The notes under the pieces are model-generated. The model was given only the letters and a program-made list of their open reading frames with translations. It was not told where the DNA came from and made no database searches. A stretch of 64,000 bases of DNA from Hsuehochloa calcarea (lineage: Eukaryota; Streptophyta; Magnoliopsida; Poales; Poaceae), in the NCBI GenBank assembly GCA_036346395.1, contig CM070599.1:4393232-4457231 (forward strand). The letters are read 5' to 3'. A program made the translations under genes and the position numbers. Positions 55,253-64,000 of the stretch are shown here, one piece after another; within the stretch, counting starts at the first letter, position 1; the number at the start of each line of letters is the position of its first letter.

Positions 55253-56430
55253 CTTCTCGTGGGTGCGGAGGTCAGAGAGCACGGCGAACCGCTTGCCGCT
55301 GCACCGCTGGCACACGTACATCTTGGGGCAGTGTCTGCGCCGGTAGTGGTTCTTGGCGCACACCACCGACTTGAGCGGCTGGAACCGCGGGTGCCGCCGG
55401 TTCCACCGGCACCCCTCCGTCGGGCACGCGTAGCGCTTCTTGGCGGCGACGCCGTCGGTGGCGCCCTTGCCGGCGCCCGACGGGTTGCGGAGCGCGGCCG
55501 ACGTCTTGTACTCGTCGCCGTGCGCGCGCATGTGCATGCGCAGGTTGGCGTCGCGCTTGAAACCCTTGCCGCACACCTGGCAGTAGTGCGTGTACCTGGC
55601 GAGAAGGTACGACGCGTCCAGCTCCACGGCGTCGACGTCGTTGCCGCGCCCGAGCTCGATGCCTGTCCAGACACTCGTTGACGCCGCCGAGAGGCTGAAG
55701 CTCCCCGCACGGTCAATCGCGGGGTGCGCGGCGGCGGTCGTCGTGGCACCGGCGCCGAACAAGGTGTCCGGTTCATGGTCTAACGGCGAGGTGTCAGCTT
55801 GATTCGCCGCCGCGAACATCTGTTCGTTGCCACCATCAGCGACGGCCGCTCCTTGGCTGAAGGCTGCTTCTGCGCCCGCAAGCTCCAGACGGTGCGCCAC
55901 GGCGGACGCCGCTGCGCATATCTCTTGCAGGACAGAGTAGGCGCTCGACACCGCCATGGCTGGCGCCCCTTGCCGTAGGTGGTGCGCGGAGGGGGAGACG
56001 ACCATGCCGACCAGGGGCTCGAGCTGCTGAACCTTGTCGCGCAGAACGGCAACATGGTACGTGAGCGCGTCGTCCGCGGCCGCCTCCAACCCCTGGAAGA
56101 ACTGGAGGCCCTGTGGGTTGTGAGAGAAGCATGGGTTCATGGCTGACTAGCTAGGGTTTGCAAGTAGCTCTAGCTAGCTAGTGATCAAGGAAACCAAGTT
56201 GGGGAATTCTTCACATGATGAAAACACGTATGTATGGTGTTGTGCTCTAGCTAGCTGGGGAGAAAGATTTTCTTTTCTCATGCATCCTGATGGATCAAAT
56301 CAATTTAAAGGAGAAAACTAAGGGAAGATGTGATGGAGAAGAAGGGAAGTCAACGGATGAGGAGAGCTTGGAGCATAGCATCCCTGCTTGAGCCTCCCTC
56401 AAATGCTACCAGGGCCATATGGAGCAATTC

Positions 56431-56445
56431 TCTCTCTATATAATT
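56431..56445 (-). promoter_or_regulatory. Possible TATA box of the zinc-finger gene
   Basis: Minus strand AATTATATAGAGAGA, about 295 bases upstream of the ATG at 56140. The distance implies a long 5' UTR, so this is tentative. Confidence 0.35.
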
Positions 56446-57187
56446 GCAGATTTCCGCTTTCTATAGTTGTTTATATGTGATTCAAATGATATATACAACA
56501 ATTGTTTTGTATATATCAACATGCATGTACGATCGAGACAGATCATAGATCGTGTCTACCTACTGCCTAGCTAGCTAGTTAAGTCTTGTCCAAAGTTAAG
56601 CAACAAAACTTACAACATAAGCGACATCGTCAAATATAACTCTAGTAATCAAACATAACTTCATAGGTAAAGTTGCAAACCTCGGTGTTTTCAAATATGA
56701 TACATATATTATGTGCAAGTAGCAAGAAAATTATATTTAGCTACCATCAGAGCGAGTGTCTAGTTAATTTAATTAGCACAATAAATGATGTACATGAAAT
56801 TAAGCTGCATGCATCGCAGAAACCCTAAACCCTCGTATCACAAACGGTTCTGTTATAGAACCGTCTGTGATGACTTATCACAGACGGTTCCATAATAGAA
56901 TCGTCTGTGATATCCCTTCATTTAAGAGGGAATCGATAGGGTTTGTACACCCTTACTCGTCACTCTGCCTTACTCTCGCCCCTTCACTTCCCCAGTGCCT
57001 TAGCCCGCTCGTTCGCCTCCGACCTGCTCCCCGACGCCCAACGCCCAACGCCGACCTGCTGCTCTACCGACGACGAGTCAACGCCCCCCTCTCTCCCCGA
57101 CGCCGACGCCCCTGCTGCTCCCCACCTCCCCGACACCCCTTCTCCCCGACCTCGACACCGATCGGCCTCCTCCTCCCCCTTCCTCCC

Positions 57188-57255
57188 CCGAAGCCACCTC
57201 CCAAGGTACGTCTCCGCCATCCGAAGCCACCTCCCAGGTACGTCTCCGCTCCTCG
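57188..57255 (+). repeat. About 33-bp tandem repeat
   Basis: GAAGCCACCTCCCAAGGTAC and GAAGCCACCTCCCAGGTACG units, both followed by GTCTCCGC, lie side by side. Each contains a GGTACG donor-like word. Confidence 0.7.
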
Positions 57256-58131
57256 GACCGGTAAACCCTATCTTGACTAACTTATCACACAACCGCATGC
57301 TTATTCCTATTCAAACACATATATTGGTAAACCTATTTCTTTCATTACTTAGTAGCTAGCTCTGGTAGCCCTGATCTATGTCTGAAAAACAGATGCATAT
57401 TCTTTGCTTCACGCTACTACTCTATCTCGTGCTTGTATACTTGCCTATGAGCTTTATTATACCTATCACACATCTATTCCTTCTTATACCTAGCTATCTG
57501 TGAATAAACCCTTGTAAACACCTATCCAAACATGCTTCTCCCTATACTCTGGCTAGCTCTGATATTCTTAGCTGACCTCTAAGGCCACAGGTGCATCGAC
57601 GAAACTATGTCCTTTGTAGCTTTTTGTGTAATGTCATATATTTTCTTTACTACGTATCCTATATTTAAGTTCAATGGGTAACTTTTATTTGTTTATGTAA
57701 TTATGTGTTTACAAGGTAATTTTAGTTCATTGGTTGGGTAACTTCTATTTTTTCTGTATAAAATATCAACTTGCAATCCAAAAATTTTTAGTTCATTGCG
57801 TATGTAACTTATATAGATAGCAAGTAAGAGAGATGGTAGAGGCACCGTCTTCGCCGCTGTCATCGACGTCGCTGAATGCGTCTGGATCTCCGATCAAAGT
57901 GGTACATAAGCGAGATGACAGAGGAATATCGAAATTGCCTGTGAGCCGAATGACTATCATGGAGGTCAGTGACTTTAGGATCCCTCTGAGTCCCAAGAAA
58001 GCAGTGGCGAGATTTCGGACCATCTGCGAGATGTCCTACAACTAGAAGTAAGTGTTTCACTACTTGCTTTACAAAGTTTATTTGTACTTTATACGCAGTA
58101 CGAACTTAGATTTATGACTATAGCGACATAC

Positions 58132-58860
58132 ATGAGTAGGTTCTACTGGATCCTTTTAGTCATTATACCAAAGAGGAACAGGGTAATGTACCTTGATTCC
58201 CTACTCAACAAAAATCACGACTTCACCCTTGTGAAAGGAATACTCGACAGGTATGCTCATTTCCTACATACATAACTCTATTGTAGTCTTCTTTCTTTTC
58301 AAATAGCCAAGGATAACCTTTTGGAATTATGCACAGGTCGTTCATCACCTATGTTGCCGAGGGAGGGCCATACAACGGATCGAGTGTTACACTGCAATAC
58401 ATGACATGATTTTCGGTATGCGCTACATCACAATAATACTATATCATACTTTGTAATAATGCATCTCGAACTGACTGTACCTATATATGTAATTCTATTT
58501 TTGCAGTGCCGCCAGCAAAAACAAGATCACCTATGTGCATTCTACGTTTGCCATCATATGTGGCAAATGATGATTGCTAAGATGGAGGATACCGAGGTTT
58601 GTCAATCTCGTAATAATTATTTTCTGATTATAAATTTAAATATATATATATATATATGCTTACTACTTTACTCCTGCTAACGACAGGGCTGGAACATATA
58701 TTTAGATGCACTCTTTATGAAAGATATCTCGGAGGTTCGAGGGGCGCTCTGGCCTTCATCAAGACGGAGATCATTAACGCCGACGGAGAGTTTCACTCCG
58801 CCGACACCGCTGAACGACCTTGAAACTATTAATTCAATTGTAATTGATCACTTTGAGTAG
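58132..58860 (+). pseudogene. C48 (Ulp1-like) peptidase domain fragment inside the CACTA element
   Basis: Exon-like blocks with GT-AG borders: 58132-58250 (FYWILLVIIPKRNRVMYLDSL), 58337-58415 (FITYVAEGGPYNGSS, then stop), 58507-58596 (KQDHLCAFYVCHHMWQMM), 58689-58860 (RGALAFIKTEIINADGEFH). The order matches C48 domains found in plant CACTA and Mutator elements: W-I-L...LDSL, then the Cys block, then a DGEFH end. The expected catalytic His before Trp is Tyr here, and a TGA closes the second block, so it is not an active peptidase. An ORF at 57833-58045 just upstream has no recognised domain. Confidence 0.6.
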
Positions 58861-59378
58861 TTGTGATTCAATTGTAAATATAGAGATAATACTTGAATAT
58901 AATCTTTTGTAATTGATTTTGAGTTTTAAATGGTCACTTTGAGTTGTCAACAATTGATTCATCTGTGATGTATCTGTTTTCTGCTTGCTAGTTTTCAGAG
59001 GGGCATGGCTAGCAATTCCTGGGGACTATGTATAAAGGACTATCACAAATGGTTTTTGGTTGGAATCATCTGGGAACGGTACTATCACAGACGATTTCAA
59101 CAAAAATCGTCTGTGAAGGGCTACTATCACAGACGGTTTCAACCAAGAACTGTCTATGATACGTACTGTATCACATACGGTTCTTGGTTGAAACTGTCTG
59201 TGATAGTGGCCCTTCACAGATGGTTTCAACTAAAAACCGTCTGTGCTGAGTCTTATCACAGACGGTTTATAACCAACTGTTATCACAGACATAAAAATTC
59301 AGATGATTTAAAAACCGTCTATGATGATGGTTCTGAACCATTTGCGATGTATTTTTATGTAGTTTTTGTGTAGTAATG

Positions 59379-60266
59379 CATGGCAATGCAGACATTAGCA
59401 TAGTCAGTAAGAAAATGCAGACAATAACAACGGATGAGGATAAATCATGGGCTAATATACTACTACTACTCTTCTGTTGTTCTCTCAAACACGAAAGCAT
59501 GCGTGTACATATGGATTTAGCTGTCAATCTTCAGGCCGTATCTAGTGCGAGTGTCATGCATGCTGCTGGCTAAGGCTACTTCTAGCTATCAGCTAGCTAG
59601 ATAGGAGAGAAGCCGGGCAAGTCCTTGTATATAATATACGTGCTTAATTAATTAGAGTCGATCTATGATCAAGTAGCAGTGGAATTGACATTTTAATTTA
59701 GACAAATTAAACAACTAGCTAGGAGCGAGGTCTATGTATGCAAAGCCATGTTGACTTTTAAGTCTCAAAATAAAGGCAAATTTGATGATTTGCCACTTGG
59801 CATGTTATGATTGATCTTTTGCCACTCAATTCGTTGGGTAACTTACAAAAAAAAAATGCTATTTTCATCCCTCGTCATCATTTTCTTATTTTTCACCACT
59901 TTCCCCCACATGAAGTGACCATTTTGCCCCTTTGGGTAATTCAGCAACCTACATTTAGTATCTACTTGTTTGCTTTACTGTAACAGAAAGAACAAGATGC
60001 TGTGAGGAATTGACCATCCAACATGGTCAAATTTTTTATTTAAAAGTAGAGAGCTTTTTTCCAATTAGAAGTAGGGTATTTACAAGTTTATGGTACTTTT
60101 TTTGTTAACCTTTTTGCATTCATTTCTTTATGGTTTCCAAAATGCCAAATTGATCAACTAATGCCATTTTGACGTGGCCGATTAATCTAGAAATTGAGTT
60201 ATTTTTACTAGTAGTTGTGCACGCGTGTAAATGTAATGCACATAACAATGCTATAGTGTTATCACC
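59379..60266. other. Intergenic AT-rich spacer
   Basis: No gene seen. 59760-60185 has edge words GGCAAATTTGATGATTTGCC and GCCAAATTGATCAACTAATGCC that may mark a decayed MITE. Confidence 0.4.
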
Positions 60267-60524
60267 TACTACATCCGTCCCAAAATGTAGGTTGTTTGTG
60301 GGATCTATGCAGTCTAGGTTTTGAACCTTTGATCATTGATATATGGTAAAGTATATAAATTGAACATGAGAATAGTATCATTGGATTTGTTTTGCAAAAT
60401 AATTTGATAATATATATTTTTATTACTTTTTGCTAGTATATTAAATAAAAAACATACTTAGAGCCTTGCGTCAGATACCATAAAAATAAATAAATAATAC
60501 TTACATTTTGGGACTGAGGGAGTA
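60267..60524. mobile_element. Stowaway-type MITE
   Basis: Terminal inverted repeats CTACATCCGTCCCAAAATGTAGG and (complement) CTCCCTCAGTCCCAAAATGTAAG are flanked by TA on both sides. This is the Stowaway/mariner consensus (CTCCCTCCGTCCCA). About 258 bp, AT-rich inside, no coding capacity. Confidence 0.85.
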
Positions 60525-60664
60525 ACAAAATTTCATGTGGCTCTAACGATTAATCACCGTACACGGCCCATTTCTTGTGACTTGATGTGTAGATAGGAGG
60601 TGCTAGCACGTGCTTGTGCACACATGTATATATATTCTAGATAAATACGATGGCAAAGTTTTAC

Positions 60665-60818
60665 CCCTCCCCCTCCTTTTTTTTTTTTTGACCGAAGGAT
60701 ACTTATCTCCTCTGACTTTCACTAAAGAAATCAGCTACGCAGGCATCTTAGGCACTCGAGCGCGGGTGAGCTGAGTGGCACACCTGACCCCCACGCCAAC
60801 TGAGCAAGGCTCAGCTCC
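60665..60818 (-). mobile_element. tRNA-derived SINE with 14-bp target duplication
   Basis: On the minus strand it starts GAGCTGAGCCTTGCTCAGTTGGCG, with an A-box-like TTGCTCAGTTGG and a weak B-box-like CGCTCGAGTGCC, and ends in a run of 13 A's plus GGAGGGGGAGGG. The 14-bp direct repeat TGGCAAAGTTTTAC flanks it at 60651-60664 and 60819-60832. Tail, tRNA-like start and long target duplication together show LINE-type retroposition. Family not assigned. Confidence 0.8.
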
Positions 60819-60832
60819 TGGCAAAGTTTTAC

Positions 60833-61639
60833 TTGACCTATTTCAATGTAAATAGAGATGCTACCAATAGGTCCTCTTTTGTTATATTTTCCCAGCTCCA
60901 TCCATCCTGATAAGGGGAAATCGTATGTTCAAATGCGTTTGGTGACTGTAAAGAATGCAAATGAGTTTATTAATTGTTTGCTGTCTTGGAAAACTGAGAA
61001 GCATACATTAACACATGATGGTTTGTAGCACCTGCCACCTGAAAAACGGATGCTATCAATGATTTTGCCATATTCAAGATATGTATATCTTTGATTGATC
61101 TTATCATAGTCGATAGGAGCGACGGCCGGCGGTGTGTACAAAGGGCAGAGACGTAGTCAACACGAGCTAATAACTCGCGTTTACTAGGCATTACTCGCTG
61201 AAAACCAACAGTTACAATGATCTATCTCAATCACGATGAAATTTTTTGAGATTACCCGGGCCTGTCGGTCAAGGCTATATACTCGTTGAATACATTGGTG
61301 TAGTGCGCGTGTGGCCCAGAACATCTAAGGGCATCATAAACATGTTATTACCTCAAACTTCAGTGGCCTAAACGGCCATAGTCTCTCTAAGAATCTAGTT
61401 GCGGAGAGATGATTCAGCATAGCTAGTTAGCAGACTGGGATCTCATTCATTAACAGAGTTAACTAGACAAATCACTTTACCAACTAAGAATAATCATACA
61501 CCGCTACTCATAGAATCAATAAAGAGCTCCTAGTATGTCAAATCCTTATTATGTCTCGGCCTAATAAATTTCCTCGTGTTAAGTCAAATTAAGTTGTAGA
61601 CTCGCAAACCGTAGTGAGGGATTCAGATCTCGGTAAAAC
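60833..61639. other. Intergenic sequence
   Basis: No coding or repeat structure that I can support; probably contains the promoter of the gene at the right edge. Confidence 0.4.
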
Positions 61640-61884
61640 ATGGAGGCCCAGGCCCAGCCCACTAGCTACTCGGCTCGGCTCAGCTGCTCTGCTCCCCTCC
61701 CTCTCTTGCCTTCGCTCTGCTCACCCCAATCAACGAGGCGCAGCCAGGCACACAAAGCCCTAACCCACCTCTCGCCACTCGCCGGGGCGCGGAGCAGCGA
61801 TCGGCGGCGAGGTGCGGGCGCTCAGGACAGGCGGCGAGCGACTCCGCATCCAGGCCGGGCGACGGGGCGACGGCCGACGGTGCG
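61640..61884 (+). other. Probable 5' UTR exon of the small membrane protein gene
   Basis: GC-rich tract with AAAGCCCTAACCC near 61757 and a donor GTGCG|GTGAGATCC at 61884. The next acceptor TTTACAG is at 63371-63377, in front of the start codon exon. The 82-codon ORF here looks like low-complexity UTR. Confidence 0.55.
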
Positions 61885-62659
61885 GTGAGATCCTCGTTCA
61901 TCAGACTTCACAAGGCATATCCGTTCTATATTTCTTTTGATCTGGGAATTAGGAATCGGTGAAATTCTGAAATACGATCGGGGAAGAAGTTTCTTGTTGC
62001 GGTTTGCGGGTGTAGAAGTTTTGAATGTAAAATTTCTATATGAAGAATGGGAAACTGGGAGTTATTACTATCGATATAGGCGCAAATAATCTTCGGATCA
62101 TGGTAATTGCTATATTGCTAATCTTGTGAGCTTGCCATTGGGTAGTAACCGGTGTTAATCTCCGTGGGCATTATTCGTTTATGATCCTAGGCAATTCGTT
62201 TCCATCATTCCCTGAAGAGATTCTCATGCGCTTACAGTGGAGTTGACTGTTTTGTTAACCTTGAGCACGCACCCAAGGGGGGAATTTTTTTTGTGTATGT
62301 GCGAGCAAGATATATCATATAGTTGAGTAATTATTTTTCGTCTATACACATCATTGAGTTACTTTCAGGTATTTTCCAAGCTCATATGTAACATAGCTGC
62401 TCGCTTGTTAATAGCAGGAGGGTCTGGATATGGATTAAGGTCCATTTTATAAGCCATAGCTCTAGTGTATTCATTGCTCCCGTACAGAATTTTGCAGTTC
62501 AATTAAATTTATCTGGGTATGCTTCTTAAGAGTTCTTCATCTTTGTCTTAAAAATGGTTGAATTGAAATTTTCTCATGGCAACTTGAGCATTTCGTGTTT
62601 ACCTTTAAATTGTTATGCCGAGCAACTCATCAAAGCTAAATGCTAAACTTCTCTTGATA

Positions 62660-62890
62660 TATATATATATATATATATTTTGGTGGGGTTCTCTCTAAAT
62701 TGTAAAAAAAAAACAGTGGGTGGGATTCGAACCCACTCCCTCCTCCCTCACTCTCCCATCTTTCGCGTCCTAGTAAGAGTTGCAAATCTCTTTTATCTGT
62801 TATGTTTAAAATTTGAAATTCAAATTCAGACAAAAATCTCGGACAGTTTTTTTTTTGCCTCTGGTAACCAAATCCCTGCTAGTAAAACAT
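62660..62890 (-). repeat. tRNA-like retroposon fragment in the 5' UTR intron
   Basis: Minus strand reads GTGGGTTCGAATCCCACC (a perfect tRNA T-arm/B-box) followed by CACTG and a T-run. The upstream part has no full cloverleaf, so it is a SINE or tRNA-derived fragment rather than a tRNA gene. A (TA)n run at 62659-62679 lies beside it. Confidence 0.5.
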
Positions 62891-63392
62891 AGAAGATGGT
62901 ATATCAATACATCATTAAGGTTAGTGCATAGGTAATCCCTAAATTTGTGTCGGATTGACTTAATTTTCATGCTAAAACTTCACCATGTATGAGAATGTGG
63001 CAAAGTTGCTGTCTGATGTTAATATCAGTGTTGTCATGCCATATTGCAGATCTGTGGTTATGTTATTCTGTATGCATTGTGTTCTAGGACTAAATAGAAC
63101 AACTGTTCATTACCATGTTTTGAGATATTCAATACGCTTTTCGTATGTCAACTGCAGTTGTCTTGAAATGTCATGGCATTGTGATTTTGGTTCATTTGCA
63201 AATCTTGTGATATACTTATTAGTTGTTACCTTCTTATTGTCTAATGTGCCAATGCTTTTTACATCTTTCTGATACTTTTTTTTTTTTAAAAAAAAAGCCA
63301 ATGCCTTTTACATCTTGTTCACAATAGAGCTTTTCGTGGTCTTTGATGTTCAATGCTTTTCTCCTCTTCTTTTACAGTTTTAAGCCAAACAC

Positions 63393-63702
63393 ATGTCCAA
63401 GGCACGCAATGCTTTAGTGGCCACTGGCTTATTGGCCTTCGCTGGTGCTGGCTTAGCATTTCCGTTCTTTTTTGTGTAAGTGTGAACTTTTTGTCTTTCT
63501 AGCACCTATGAAGAAACTTAGGGAGAAGTATTGTGCACTGACCTTTTTTTATCATCTTCCATTCTTTTGCAGGAAGTCAAAGAACAGACCTATTATTGAT
63601 TCATCAAAGCCTCTGCCACCGCAGGCTACATTCCGAGGACCTTATGTGAATACTGGATCACGAGATGTAGGGCCTGATCCTACCAGCTACCCCAAGAAGT
63701 GA
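63393..63702 (+). CDS. Small single-pass membrane protein, conserved in plants
   Basis: CDS join(63393..63475, 63573..63702), 70 residues. The first coding exon follows acceptor TTTACAG (63377). Its donor GTAAGT begins at 63476 and the next acceptor TTTTGCAG ends at 63572; the codon GTG spans the junction. Residues about 8-28 form one hydrophobic helix (LVATGLLAFAGAGLAFPFFF), followed by a short polar tail SKPLPPQATFRGPYVNTGSRDVGPDP ending YPKK. I recall similar short uncharacterised proteins in other plants, so the gene is probably real; function unknown. It may be missed by size filters. Confidence 0.82.
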
Positions 63703-63960
63703 CATTTCCTTACTTTTTAGGCATCATTCCTCTTCGTTTTTGGACAGAAATCTGTGATATTTGTCATGTTGATATTGTACTGAGATTATCATTACAACTT
63801 GTCTTTTGATCTTGTTCTGTATATCATACTTCGGGACTTTTGAATGTCCATGTGCCCTAACAATGCAATTACAACAGTGAACTTAATTTCAGTTTCGGCT
63901 ATTATGTGCAGAATGCTTCTATAGACATTCGAGATGTGTAATACTCTGAATTTCGGTTTG
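63703..63960 (+). other. Probable 3' UTR of the small membrane protein gene
   Basis: AT-rich sequence after the TGA with no other feature. The end is not determinable. Confidence 0.4.
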
Positions 63961-64000
63961 AGAAGAATTTATTCGGGAGAGCGAATCTTTTTAAAAATTC

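Larger units (their letters stand above)
53052..56140 (-). pseudogene. ART2: STOP1/ART1-type C2H2 zinc-finger gene, split by a retrotransposon
   Basis: Host coding sequence is complement(56140..55253) plus complement(53210..53052); without the insert it is one exon of 348 codons, stop at 53052-53054. Finger 1 has C187, C190, H203, H207. Finger 2 starts C239, C244. Finger 3 has C277, C280, H294. Finger 4 (WRCSCGTFFSRKDKLMGH) lies beyond the insert. This spacing is typical of the STOP1/ART1 group, which controls aluminium and low-pH tolerance genes. From memory ART2 is the member near PUL on chromosome 4; the symbol is inferred from that. The insert falls after THEK, so the reading runs into the LTR as CWK-stop (299 residues), losing finger 4 and changing the H-x3-C of finger 3 to H-x2-C. 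Confidence 0.85.
56826..59378 (+). mobile_element. CACTA-like element with a captured C48 peptidase fragment
   Basis: Both flanks hold clustered TCACAGACGGTT / AACCGTCTGTGA repeats (56837-56930 and 59041-59330). The right end reads GTTTTTGTGTAGTAATG, the complement of a CACTACTACAAAAA-like terminus. The left terminus is not clear. The inside (56940-58860) holds exon-like pieces, including an Ulp1-type domain. The repeats are the same kind as at 45355-45705, so both belong to one group. No transposase is seen; it is non-autonomous. Confidence 0.65.

Noticed and set aside
55259..55681. 140-codon plus-strand ORF
   Set aside because: Antisense shadow of the zinc-finger gene, caused by its GC-rich codons.
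56867..57359. Pro-rich ORFs of about 137 codons
   Set aside because: Low-complexity CT-rich tract between the CACTA repeats and the C48 fragment; no domain or matching splice pattern that I can defend.
62710..62760. tRNA gene on the minus strand
   Set aside because: The T-arm is perfect but no acceptor stem, D-arm or anticodon arm could be paired upstream, so it was listed as a fragment.

Overview
The window is grass nuclear DNA, almost certainly rice (Oryza). It holds spliced genes with GT-AG introns, nested Ty1/copia and Ty3/gypsy LTR retrotransposons, CACTA, Helitron, Stowaway and SINE elements, and a pullulanase-type starch debranching enzyme gene followed by a STOP1/ART1-type zinc-finger gene. 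From memory, that pairing fits the short arm of rice chromosome 4 (PUL and ART2 loci). No database was searched. The gene order is PUL (+), thaumatin-like protein (-), HD-Zip IV pseudogene (+), ART2-like zinc-finger gene (-, broken), and a small membrane protein gene (+).

Positions 1-41,923 are the 3' half of PUL: 13 exons that join in one frame (402 codons plus stop). Two introns are inflated by transposons. Intron 1783-17670 holds what reads as a solo gypsy-type LTR (about 2.78-16.35 kb) that was hit by two complete copia elements: C1 (2945-8238, minus, TSD ACTGT) and C2 (9959-15205, plus, TSD GATGG). Intron 18472-39770 holds copia C3 (19047-39651, TSD ATAGT), which contains copia C4 (21779-38194, TSD TACAT), which in turn contains a gypsy element with about 3.1-kb LTRs. 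Inside this nest a roughly 5-kb block (LTR + C4 tail + C3 tail + one PUL exon) occurs twice, at 25276-30242 and 34846-39859. The first copy of the PUL exon has lost its splice acceptor. This is either a rearrangement between a solo-LTR allele and a full-length allele or an assembly artefact.

Positions 42-48 kb carry an intact thaumatin-like (PR-5) gene with a signal-peptide exon, then repeat-rich spacer with a CACTA end (45.35-45.7 kb) and a Helitron-like element (47.34-47.93 kb). At 47.9-51.3 kb lies the C-terminal half of an HD-Zip IV (START-domain) gene. Its 5' part is missing, it has a frameshift, and a gag-only LTR element (TSD GCGAA) splits one exon. At 53.05-56.14 kb lies a four-finger C2H2 gene of the STOP1/ART1 class, probably ART2. 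A second gag-only element (TSD CTTCT) splits its zinc-finger region. Positions 56.8-59.4 kb are a CACTA-like element with decayed pieces of a C48 (Ulp1-like) peptidase. Positions 60.2-60.8 kb hold a Stowaway MITE and a SINE with a 14-bp target duplication. The window ends with a two-coding-exon gene for a 70-residue one-pass membrane protein.

The genes do not form a pathway. The dominant biology is transposon invasion of a gene region: one gene tolerates over 37 kb of intron insertion with all exons intact, while two transcription-factor genes are broken in exons by related gag-only elements. I found no CRISPR array, rRNA gene or operon.
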